From assembly GCA_021373255.1 (NCBI GenBank), contig JAJFTD010000157.1:1-48741 (forward strand): DNA of 48,741 bases, given 5' to 3'. Source of the DNA: a bacterium (lineage in GTDB: Bacteria; Armatimonadota; UBA5829). The notes beneath the pieces were generated by a model. It did not search any database. It was given only the letters and a program-made list of their open reading frames with translations, and was not told the DNA's origin. This document shows, in pieces, positions 10,139 through 17,642 of the stretch (positions within the stretch are counted from its first letter, which is position 1; the number at the start of each line of letters is the position of its first letter). Both the position numbers and the translations under genes were made by a program.

Positions 10139-10173
10139 GAACTGACAGAGGCAAGGCTCGCCTCTGTCAGTTC
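10139..10173. terminator. Perfect 14-bp intergenic hairpin between the beta-helix gene and the arabinofuranosidase gene
   Basis: GAACTGACAGAGGC (10139-10152) pairs perfectly with GCCTCTGTCAGTTC (10160-10173) around a seven-base loop. It lies in the 149-base gap after the beta-helix gene and before the arabinofuranosidase gene. No T-run follows on the minus strand, so it may act as an mRNA 3'-end stabiliser or partial terminator that lets the two genes be expressed at different levels rather than as a full Rho-independent terminator. Confidence 0.6.
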
Positions 10174-10250
10174 GTCTGCATCATTCACTACTGCCGAATA
10201 ATGCAGTCTTGTAATCGCCGCTGGCATTGCAGTAGCGCGTTTCGACTTTA

Positions 10251-13200
10251 TCAGTATCCGGCAATGTCGGAGCCACTGCGAATACGAATAACAGGCACTC
10301 CACTACCATCCGTCGCAATTCCTACAACACCGGTCACGATGATCCTGTTGTTGAACTGCGGCAAGTCGGTAAGGGGAGTTGTGAGAGAGTCAAGTATTAC
10401 TCTGACACCGACATTATTGGTGCCATCGTTGACGTTGCTTCCGTCATCGACGTAGCAGTAACTGCTGCCTGATACTGAGGTTACTTTGCCCCAGATCTTC
10501 ACAAGCAGTCCGGTAACTAGAGCTTCCTGCTCGCTCTTGTTGACTGTTCCCAGCGGACCTAAGGAGGCAATACCTGAGTTAACACTATCGATAGATGTCA
10601 CCTGCAGGTATTTCTCACCATACTCGTTGGCATCCACTATGCCACTCAGGGTAACGCGGTCACCCTCAAGAAGTCCTGCCGCGCCAAGAACCATTATACC
10701 GGAGGAACGCTGAGGATCTTCTATGTAGATGCTTCCATCAGCGAATGCGCCGGACGGAACGGTAACCGCCATGGCGGATGTCAGTCTTACATGCTGGCCC
10801 TTGGTTGCCGACTTGATATCAGATATCTTGCTAACATCGATAGCCGTCGGATCAATCTCAAACGCGCCCAGATCAGGTGCATTTCCTAGGTATATCAGCC
10901 CAACATTCACTCCTGCGTCGATCGCAGTGCTTCCGGTCTGCAGACGATAATCTCCACCCGCAGCATTAACGAATTGAGGATCAGCACTTGAGATGTTCGA
11001 CCCCTGGCCTTCCGCATAGCCACCACAAGGATATGTGAAATTGCCATACAATATGTTGTTCGAATGCACGAACTGAGCGTTTGCTGAGTAAATGCCGCCG
11101 GTTGCTGTACCAGAGTAGATGATGTTGTTCTTAAACTCTACTGATACATCCCCGTTTCTCGTCATGAATCCCCAATCGTTGGCTCCAACGATGGTATTGT
11201 TGTAGAACTTGTCACCACCAATAGACGACTCGGAGTTAACGCCACCAGTCGCATTATTTGGCTGTGCGGGGATAACCACGTTATGGTGGAAAATGTTGTT
11301 GCTTCCACTTGTGACGTATACGCAAGAACGATTGTTCTCAGGAATCATCCCGGAGAACTGGCAGTTCTTGATCTCATCACCAGTTGTGCCGTCGACCCAC
11401 ATAACCGGACGACCGCCGGTTACCTTGAATCCATCAAAGACTATATGCGAAGAACAGATGTGCATTGCGGAGTAAGTATAGTTGTTCACACCTGCAGTGA
11501 TGGTTACGACACCTTGGGCCACATACTTGATGGGGGCTTCGGAGGTTCCAGAGCATCTACCTATGAATGCGCCTCCGTTGGAAACATCGTAAGTTCCCGC
11601 CAATACGATCACCGTATCGCCAGGGCCCAGTAGGTCGTTTTTGTCTCCGTTGTCAATAGCCGCCCAAGCCTGAGACTTGCTCAGACCGGTATTCGAGTTG
11701 TTGCCGGTCAGGCTAACATAATAAGTCTTGGGAGCCACAACAGTGAGAGCAAGGTTTACTTCGATGCTGTTATCAACAGTAATAGTCGCGCTGCTGCTTG
11801 CTTCGGAGTATCCCTTAAGGCTTGCCTTCACGGTCCAGGATCCAGCAGTCCATGCAATCTTGTAGAAACCGTTTTTATCGGTTATGGTCTGTGCGAGCAC
11901 TGTGTTCTGGCTATCGGTCAGCTTCACAGTAGCGCCTGCCAGAGTAATACCGTTATTGATTACTCTGCCAACCACATAACCAACGCCGTTAACAGGTGTG
12001 CCTGTGCTCTCGAGAGCGCCGCGATCGGGAGCACTTCCATTGTAAGATAGCCCGACGAATACACCGCTGTCGATAGCAGGGCTTGTTGCCTGTAGATGGT
12101 AGTCACCATTCGCAGCATCCACAAACAGAGGATCAACCTGTAGATTATCGGACCCCTGGCCGCCTGCATAACCGCCATAGGTATCACCGAATGTACCATA
12201 TACTATGTTGTTTGAGTGCACGAACAGAGCGTTATCAGAATAGATACCGCCTGTAGCCGTGCCGGAGTAGATGATGTTATTTTTAAACTCTGTTATTACG
12301 TTGCCGTTCCTGCTAAGGAATGCCCAGCCGTTGGCGCCAGCGATGGTGTTGTTGTAGAACTTATCGCCACCTGCTGATGCTTCAGAGCTGACACCCCAGG
12401 TCACATTATAAGGCTGCGCGGGGGTAATAACATTATTGTGGAAGATGTTATTGCTTCCACTTGTGACGTATACACAAGCACGATTATCTTCAGCAGTCAT
12501 CCCGGAGAACTGGCAGTTCTTGATCTCGTCGCTTGTTGTACCGTCGAGCCATACAGTCGGGCGGCCGCCGGTTACCTTGAACCCGTCAAAGACTATATAC
12601 GAAGCGGTGATGTGCAATGCGGGGAACGGGTAATCTGTGCCGTGTGCAATGGTTACGACACCCTGGGCCACATATTTGATGGGCCTTGCCGGAGTGCCGG
12701 AGCACTTGCTGATGAATACACCAGCCGGGTCTCCCAGTGAAACATCGTAAGTTCCCTGCAGCACAATTACCTTATCGCCTGGGTTCAGTTTGTTGTTTAT
12801 ATCGCCATAATCGATAGTTGCCCAAGCGTGATTTTCGTCGATACCAGTATTATCGTCACTGCCATTGGGACTTACAAAGTATGTTTGCGACGGCACGGGA
12901 GTGAACTCGAAGTTGATCTCTGTGCGCGTATTAGCAGTAATTCCCGCAGTATCGCTGTCATCCGAATATCCCTTAAGACTTGCCGTCACAGTCCATGTGC
13001 CGGTTTTCCATGCAATGCTGTAATAACCATTCCTGTCAGTTGTGGCCTGCGCGACCACTGTGTTCTGGCTATCAAGCAGCTTTACAACGACACCCGCCAA
13101 GATAAGATCAGTGCCGGCTTCAGTTACTCTGCCGACAACGGCACCTGTGTTTGTGACTGGAGATCCTGTGCTCTCGAAAGCGCCACGATCAGGGGCACTA

Positions 13201-14108
13201 CCCTGGTAAGGCAGTCCGACGAATAAGCCACTGTTAATAGCAGGGCTTCCTGTCTGTAAACTGTAGTTGCCAGCCGCAGCATTCACAAATTGAGGATCGG
13301 CTTCCAGGTTGCCTGTCCCCTGGCCACCAGCATAGCCGCCATAAGCATAAGTGAAGCTACCGTACACGATGTTATTCGAGTGCGTGAAGAGAGTATTATC
13401 GGAGTAGATGCCACCCGTAACGCCGGTGTAGATGATATTGTTATTAAACTCTACCGGTGCATTTCCGGATGTGCTGAGGAATCCCCAATCAGCAGCGCCG
13501 ATGATAGTGTTGTTACAAATCTTGTCGCCACCGTTTGAGACGGTATCATATATTCCACTGTTACTGTGTCCAGAGGCCGCCGACATATTGACGACATTAT
13601 TGTGCACCATAGTGTTAGTGGACTGCGTTATCAAAATCCCACACCCAGCGCTGAACTGGTCGGAACACAGGCAATTCTTTACCTCGTTACCTGCCGTTCC
13701 ACTAACCTCGATCTGGTTATTGCCGCCCTTGACATAGAATCCATCAAACACGATATAGCTTGCTTCGATTGAGACACCCACCTCATCAAGCTGGCCACGA
13801 TCTAATACAACCGTACCCTGAGCTTGGTAGGTAATTGGGTGGAGGATAGTACCTGCACACTTACTCAGCACCACCGTATCGATATTGTAGGTGCCGGGAA
13901 GCACAGTCACGGTATCGCCGGGCTGCAAGATTTGAGATCTATCGCCTTTGTCGATTGTCGCCCAGGCTTGACCCGTGCTGAGACCAGAATTGTTATCCGA
14001 ACCGGTTGTGCTAACATAGTAAGGTGTAGCCACGCATGCGGCTTGCGCCATCATAACCAACACCAGTCCGGTTACCGCCAGTATTAACCAGCTACGAGCG
14101 TTCTTCAT
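10251..14108 (-). CDS. Secreted protein with three tandem beta-helix modules and C-terminal OB-like domains
   Basis: About 1285 residues with a signal peptide (WLILAVTGLVLVMMAQAA). Three modules of about 380 residues each open with YYVSxTGxDxNxGLS...AWAxIDxGD...LxPGDxVxVLxGTY, run through a right-handed parallel beta-helix rich in NNxI, HSNNIVYG and YGGYAxGQGS, close with SxAIDSGxxVGLxYxGSAPDRGA, and the first two are followed by a carboxypeptidase-regulatory-like Ig domain with a TDxNGxY strand. The last about 190 residues form a two-part OB-like tail (FADGSIYIEDPQRSSGI; then SYCYVDDGSNVNDGT). Beta-helix folds of this kind are found in polysaccharide lyases and cell-surface binding proteins; I see no certain catalytic residues. 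ATG 14108 (AGGAG upstream, signal peptide directly after) is preferred over 14153. It heads the minus-strand train and its modules resemble those fused to the glycosidase at 3052-8112. Confidence 0.82.
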   Translation of the reverse strand: MKNARSWLILAVTGLVLVMMAQAACVATPYYVSTTGSDNNSGLSTGQAWATIDKGDRSQILQPGDTVTVLPGTYNIDTVVLSKCAGTILHPITYQAQGTVVLDRGQLDEVGVSIEASYIVFDGFYVKGGNNQIEVSGTAGNEVKNCLCSDQFSAGCGILITQSTNTMVHNNVVNMSAASGHSNSGIYDTVSNGGDKICNNTIIGAADWGFLSTSGNAPVEFNNNIIYTGVTGGIYSDNTLFTHSNNIVYGSFTYAYGGYAGGQGTGNLEADPQFVNAAAGNYSLQTGSPAINSGLFVGLPYQGSAPDRGAFESTGSPVTNTGAVVGRVTEAGTDLILAGVVVKLLDSQNTVVAQATTDRNGYYSIAWKTGTWTVTASLKGYSDDSDTAGITANTRTEINFEFTPVPSQTYFVSPNGSDDNTGIDENHAWATIDYGDINNKLNPGDKVIVLQGTYDVSLGDPAGVFISKCSGTPARPIKYVAQGVVTIAHGTDYPFPALHITASYIVFDGFKVTGGRPTVWLDGTTSDEIKNCQFSGMTAEDNRACVYVTSGSNNIFHNNVITPAQPYNVTWGVSSEASAGGDKFYNNTIAGANGWAFLSRNGNVITEFKNNIIYSGTATGGIYSDNALFVHSNNIVYGTFGDTYGGYAGGQGSDNLQVDPLFVDAANGDYHLQATSPAIDSGVFVGLSYNGSAPDRGALESTGTPVNGVGYVVGRVINNGITLAGATVKLTDSQNTVLAQTITDKNGFYKIAWTAGSWTVKASLKGYSEASSSATITVDNSIEVNLALTVVAPKTYYVSLTGNNSNTGLSKSQAWAAIDNGDKNDLLGPGDTVIVLAGTYDVSNGGAFIGRCSGTSEAPIKYVAQGVVTITAGVNNYTYSAMHICSSHIVFDGFKVTGGRPVMWVDGTTGDEIKNCQFSGMIPENNRSCVYVTSGSNNIFHHNVVIPAQPNNATGGVNSESSIGGDKFYNNTIVGANDWGFMTRNGDVSVEFKNNIIYSGTATGGIYSANAQFVHSNNILYGNFTYPCGGYAEGQGSNISSADPQFVNAAGGDYRLQTGSTAIDAGVNVGLIYLGNAPDLGAFEIDPTAIDVSKISDIKSATKGQHVRLTSAMAVTVPSGAFADGSIYIEDPQRSSGIMVLGAAGLLEGDRVTLSGIVDANEYGEKYLQVTSIDSVNSGIASLGPLGTVNKSEQEALVTGLLVKIWGKVTSVSGSSYCYVDDGSNVNDGTNNVGVRVILDSLTTPLTDLPQFNNRIIVTGVVGIATDGSGVPVIRIRSGSDIAGY

Positions 14109-14148
14109 CCTTTTTGCTCTCCTTTCGTTTCCTTTGGAATACCGAGTG

Positions 14149-14182
14149 ATCATATAAAAACCGTGCGTACTAGCACAGTCAA
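14149..14182 (-). promoter_or_regulatory. Weak candidate promoter for the large glycosidase operon
   Basis: On the minus strand TTGACT (14182-14177) lies upstream of TATGAT (14154-14149) or TATATG (14156-14151). The spacing is 20-22 bases, longer than ideal, so the -10 choice is uncertain. It lies about 41 bases upstream of the start of the beta-helix gene. Confidence 0.35.
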
Positions 14183-14492
14183 ACTAAGCCATAACCAGAC
14201 ACCCCCTCATACAAGTCAAAAGGCTTTAGTCACTGATCAGCCCCTGTTTATATCGAACAATCACAAGCCAACATCGATACGGCTAGTGTACAGTGACGTT
14301 CTCTACTGACATAACCATCCAAACATTACCGCATCGATTCGGCATTTTTAAGAAAAAAAGCCACAGCTAACGCCATTTAATATGGCTTCTTGCCGACGTT
14401 ATCAGCTATACAGTGCAGTATGTGCCACAAATAGATGTTTGTCAACAGCCATTTTTTATGTCTGCTGAAAAGTTTGTAAATCGATTCGGTTG

Positions 14493-14521
14493 TTGACAAG
14501 AAGCCATTTGTGTGGTATTCA
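14493..14521 (+). promoter_or_regulatory. Candidate promoter of the LacI-type regulator gene
   Basis: A perfect -35 box TTGACA (14493-14498) is followed after 17 bases by TATTCA (14516-14521). The predicted transcript starts near 14528, about 25 bases before the ATG, and carries GGGAG as ribosome site. An ATCGATTCGG copy abuts the -35 box, which suggests autoregulation. Confidence 0.55.
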
Positions 14522-14552
14522 TACAATACCGTTTCGGGAGTGACCAAAACCA

Positions 14553-15557
14553 ATGACGACAATTTATGATGTTGCTGCTCGTGCCGGGGTCTCACCGTCC
14601 TCAGTATCAGCAGTAATTAATGGCAAAACCAAGCAAGTGAGCGCAGCAACCCGGCGCAGGGTACTTGAATCCATTGAAGCACTCGGATACAGGCCCAATC
14701 GTGTTGCAAGGCAATTGATAACCGGCCGGTTCGACACCATAGCTGTGTGCCACGAGCGAGGTGTGCGGAAAATATTTTCCATCGAACACGAATTTATTGC
14801 CGGCATTGGGGATTCTGCTGGGGACGACGGATTTTCTGTCCTGATAACCCCAGCCGTTCCAAATGTTGATTTCAGTCACGAAATAGGAAGCCTCTCATCA
14901 CGTGGTGTAGACGGCGCGGTGATTATAGGCCCTATACCACTGAAGAAACAGGTGACTTCCCTGATAGAAGACTGCGGCGTGCCCGTGGTCTGCATGGATA
15001 GCTACCCGGCATTCTCTAAGACAAGTACTGTTGACAGAGATAATGTGGCAAGCATGAAACCCGAAATACAAAACCTGATATCACAGGGACACTCCAGAAT
15101 CATCTACGTGGGCCCTCCACCTGTGTATCAGTGCTTCGCGGACAGAATGCAGGCATTCTGCGAGGTTATGCAGGATAATGATCTTCCGGTCGATGAAAAC
15201 GCCGTGCGGATAGTCGATTGCGAACGGGCGAGCAGTCTCTTTATGGAAATCCTCAGCAGAGATGTTCGACCGACTGCGATTGTCTGCGCTGATGTTCCTC
15301 ATGGGATTGCAGCTTGGGAATCAGCCAAGAGCATGGGGATGAGAATCCCGGAAGACATATCGCTCCTGGCTGGCGAAGCGCTCCCACTTAACCACCCCAG
15401 CTCAAGAGAAGTGAAGCAGATCACAACACCGCGGTATGAGATAGGAAAGACTGCGGTTGATGTGCTTAAGAAAATCATAGCCGGTGAGCTGACACCTCCG
15501 GTTACGATACGATTGGCTTCAGAAACAATATTGCCGTTCCCTTCACCCACAATATAG
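14553..15557 (+). CDS. LacI-family transcriptional regulator
   Basis: A 334-residue DNA-binding repressor. Residues 3-55 are a canonical LacI helix-turn-helix and hinge (TIYDVAARAGVSPSSVSAVI then RRVLESIEALGYRPNRVAR). The rest is the periplasmic-binding-protein-like sugar sensor, with GVDGAVIIGPI, a GHSRIIYVGPP strand and the closing TTPRYEIGKTAVDVL. Length fits the family. It is transcribed divergently from the beta-helix/arabinofuranosidase operon and is followed by a second regulator, so it probably senses a released sugar or oligosaccharide and controls one or both operons. The ligand cannot be deduced. In the hinge region the usual LacI Leu56 context is replaced by QLITGRFDT, still consistent with minor-groove binding. 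Confidence 0.93.
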   Translation: MTTIYDVAARAGVSPSSVSAVINGKTKQVSAATRRRVLESIEALGYRPNRVARQLITGRFDTIAVCHERGVRKIFSIEHEFIAGIGDSAGDDGFSVLITPAVPNVDFSHEIGSLSSRGVDGAVIIGPIPLKKQVTSLIEDCGVPVVCMDSYPAFSKTSTVDRDNVASMKPEIQNLISQGHSRIIYVGPPPVYQCFADRMQAFCEVMQDNDLPVDENAVRIVDCERASSLFMEILSRDVRPTAIVCADVPHGIAAWESAKSMGMRIPEDISLLAGEALPLNHPSSREVKQITTPRYEIGKTAVDVLKKIIAGELTPPVTIRLASETILPFPSPTI

Positions 15558-15584
15558 ACGCTCCAGAAAGAAGAGAAATAGCCC

Positions 15585-15613
15585 TTGACAGACTGGCATG
15601 CGTGTGGTAAATT
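15585..15613 (+). promoter_or_regulatory. Candidate promoter of the GntR/LacI hybrid regulator operon
   Basis: TTGACA (15585-15590), 17 bases, then TAAATT (15608-15613). The predicted start of transcription falls inside the inverted repeat at 15620-15644, so a protein bound there would block initiation. The promoter serves the regulator and probably the prepilin-like and alpha-galactosidase genes behind it. Confidence 0.6.
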
Positions 15614-15619
15614 GCATTT

Positions 15620-15644
15620 GGTTTACCCAGTATATTGGTAAGCC
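15620..15644. promoter_or_regulatory. Inverted-repeat operator candidate for the GntR/LacI hybrid regulator
   Basis: GGTTTACC (15620-15627) and GGTAAGCC (15637-15644) form an inverted repeat with one mismatch and a nine-base centre, overlapping the predicted transcription start. The right half, TATTGGTAAGCCC, matches 11 of 13 bases with TATTGGTTAGACC at 26282-26294, just downstream of the GH2 operon promoter. This suggests one regulator acting at both sites. Confidence 0.5.
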
Positions 15645-15670
15645 CAATTATTCCTTAGGAAACGTTTATA

Positions 15671-16825
15671 ATGGCTAATTCGTTACCTGATACCATTGCC
15701 AGAGATATCCTTACGGAGTATGTGCAGAACGGGGATCTGAAACCCGGCGACTCGCTGCCGCCTGTACGGGAACTGCAGAAGAAATATGCAACCTCGCGCA
15801 GCACAGTCCTGCATGCACTCAGCATCCTTGAAACACAGGGGATATTGGAAAAACGCAGGGGCAGTGGTTGCTATTTGACCGAGCAGGGGCTTGATATTGG
15901 TAGAACCAGTCCTAATATGATCGGCTTCATTGGATACTTCACAGGTGCTGAGATTACCAATCGCATCTACGAAGGAGTCGAGTCGATCTGCAGGAGACGC
16001 GGCTATCACGTGATCTTTGGCATGTCTAATAGTGACTATCAAACGGAGCAGGAACAAGTAGATCGCACGATACAAGCCGGATGCCAGGCAATCGTGCTTT
16101 TCCCTGCCAGCCGTTCCAAAGAACAGTTGCGCAACGACTACCTCAAGACAAAGCATACCAATTTCCCAATAGTGCTTGTTGACCTGGCACATCCTGAGCA
16201 AAAACGATCCCAAGTAGTCTTCGACAACTACCACGCCGGTTATGAGATGACGAAGTTGCTGATCCGCGATGGACATAGCAACATCGCATTTATGATGATG
16301 GATTTAGGCGACGGATGGACCAATAAATCAACGTATGATCGTTACAAGGGGTACCGGGACGCATTAGCGGAAGAAGGTTTACCCCATCAACCTCACCATC
16401 TGTGGTTATTGAAGGATAATCCTTACATAGAACCGCAGGCCCAGTGCGTGATGCCATTCCTGCTGAATTGGTCTAAGCAGCCGGACAAGCCGACAGCTTT
16501 GATCGCACTGGAAGATTGTGCTGCAATGGATACCATTAACATTGCTCGCCAGATAGGGATTCAAGTGCCGGATGAGTTGACTGTTGTGGGGTTCGACAAC
16601 TGTTCGTACGCCGCATCATTTAGCCCGGCATTCACTACAACTGATCCGGATTTCGTAAGGGCTGGGGAGATGGCCGCCGATTTGGCTATCTCGCACATCA
16701 AGGGCAAGCAAAAGACCCCGATTGTATACACGCTGCCTGTACCGATAAAGGAACGCAAAGAAATCGCAATGGAATACGAGCGTTTACTGTCGCAAGGCAA
16801 AGTATCCAGTCCAGTTAGAAATTGA
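15671..16825 (+). CDS. GntR-type HTH fused to LacI-type sugar sensor (AraR-like regulator)
   Basis: A 384-residue regulator. Residues 5-72 form a GntR winged helix (IARDILTEYVQNGDLKPGDS, PPVRELQKKYATSRSTVLHA, ILEKRRGSGCYL). Residues about 80-370 are a LacI/GalR periplasmic-binding-like sensor (IGFIGYFTGAEITNRIYEGV, VVFDNYHAGYEMTKLLI, ALIALEDCAAMDTINIA, VVGFDNCSYA). This architecture is that of AraR, the L-arabinose-responsive repressor of Bacillus, so a pentose or oligosaccharide ligand is plausible next to an arabinofuranosidase; that is inference. AGGA lies ten bases before the ATG. It is followed after 28 bases by the prepilin-like gene. The inverted repeat in front of it points to autoregulation. 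Confidence 0.92.
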   Translation: MANSLPDTIARDILTEYVQNGDLKPGDSLPPVRELQKKYATSRSTVLHALSILETQGILEKRRGSGCYLTEQGLDIGRTSPNMIGFIGYFTGAEITNRIYEGVESICRRRGYHVIFGMSNSDYQTEQEQVDRTIQAGCQAIVLFPASRSKEQLRNDYLKTKHTNFPIVLVDLAHPEQKRSQVVFDNYHAGYEMTKLLIRDGHSNIAFMMMDLGDGWTNKSTYDRYKGYRDALAEEGLPHQPHHLWLLKDNPYIEPQAQCVMPFLLNWSKQPDKPTALIALEDCAAMDTINIARQIGIQVPDELTVVGFDNCSYAASFSPAFTTTDPDFVRAGEMAADLAISHIKGKQKTPIVYTLPVPIKERKEIAMEYERLLSQGKVSSPVRN

Positions 16826-16853
16826 AGTAAGAGAGAGTTGGGAGGTAGTTTCA

Positions 16854-17627
16854 ATGAATGCGCATCGATCTAATCATGGGTTCACCCTGATCGAGCTGCT
16901 AGTAGTAATCGCAATCATAGCAATACTGGCTGCAATTCTGTTCCCTATTTTTAATAGCGCAAAACAGACAGCTATAAGAACGCAATGCTTGTCCAACTGC
17001 CGGCAGATCGGCATGGGGCTTATTCTTTACTCAGAAAATTCAAATGATAATTTTCCACCATCATATAATCTCAAATACCCGATGAAAAGCGCCTGGGGCA
17101 AAAAATACCAGATGTGGATGGACGCTGTCTTTCCTTATGTCAAAAATTATGGGGCATTCGCGTGTCCCGCGCGCCCCAAAGAGCCGGTGCCGGTTGGATG
17201 GTCCGATAACGGCGGCAATGGGATATTTACGAAGCCGATCGGTTATAGTATGAATGGGTATATGCAGCCTGGAGCTACTGCTATTGGTGAAGTCCGCAGA
17301 GTATCGTCTTTTAAGAACACATCGCGTAAAATCGTTATCTTGGAGATGATGTATGGGGTGCCTGACTCAGCGTTTTGGTATTTGCGGTGGTATCTGCCGG
17401 TTGTTGCGCAGAAGCACGGCGGGGTTTCAAATTACATATTTGCTGATGGCCATGCCAAAGCGTTGAAACCATCACAGACTATTGTACCAAAATTGATGTG
17501 GAATCCTGCTGATTCGTATCCAATGTGCCTCGATCCAGATTCTCATGAAACTGCGGCAAATGAAAAACAGGCGCAGGATTGGTTGATGAATGTATGGAAG
17601 GAACATTTCCCGAATGGCGGTTACTAG
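16854..17627 (+). CDS. Prepilin-like protein with H-X9-DG motif (DUF1559 type)
   Basis: A 257-residue protein with a type IV prepilin / type II pseudopilin leader: a short basic leader ending in G, then [20 protein letters not shown], cleaved and methylated at Phe by prepilin peptidase in this family. The body is the globular DUF1559-like domain with conserved C-x3-C (CLSNCRQIGMGLILYS) and a terminal HGGVSNYIFADGHAK, an exact H-X9-DG motif. Such proteins occur in very large numbers in Planctomycetes, Lentisphaerae and Armatimonadota; their role is unproven. GGGAGG lies about seven bases before the ATG. Its place between a sugar regulator and an alpha-galactosidase, 15 bases before the latter, hints at a surface part of the same polysaccharide system. 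Confidence 0.9.
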   Translation: MNAHRSNHGFTLIELLVVIAIIAILAAILFPIFNSAKQTAIRTQCLSNCRQIGMGLILYSENSNDNFPPSYNLKYPMKSAWGKKYQMWMDAVFPYVKNYGAFACPARPKEPVPVGWSDNGGNGIFTKPIGYSMNGYMQPGATAIGEVRRVSSFKNTSRKIVILEMMYGVPDSAFWYLRWYLPVVAQKHGGVSNYIFADGHAKALKPSQTIVPKLMWNPADSYPMCLDPDSHETAANEKQAQDWLMNVWKEHFPNGGY

Positions 17628-17642
17628 CGGGACGAGGATAAA

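Larger units (their letters stand above)
14109..14552. promoter_or_regulatory. Divergent control region between the glycosidase operon and the LacI-type regulator
   Basis: This 444-base stretch has no convincing gene. It contains three copies of ATCGAT(A/T)CGG at 14273-14282, 14333-14342 and 14480-14489, all in the same direction; the third ends four bases before the regulator's -35 box. A fourth partial version (TATCGAA) is at 14251. A short CCGTTTCGG half-palindrome follows at about 14529-14537, where the regulator's transcript should begin. LacI-family operators are centred on CG, so these are candidate sites for the regulator encoded next door. That link is inference. Confidence 0.5.

Noticed and set aside
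14163-14176. GTGCGTACTAGCAC as an operator palindrome
   Set aside because: Only four bases pair on each side, within chance expectation for the stretch.
14160-14552. tRNA or small RNA gene in the long divergent gap
   Set aside because: No cloverleaf, no GTTCGAATC-type arm and no terminator-bounded unit could be found.
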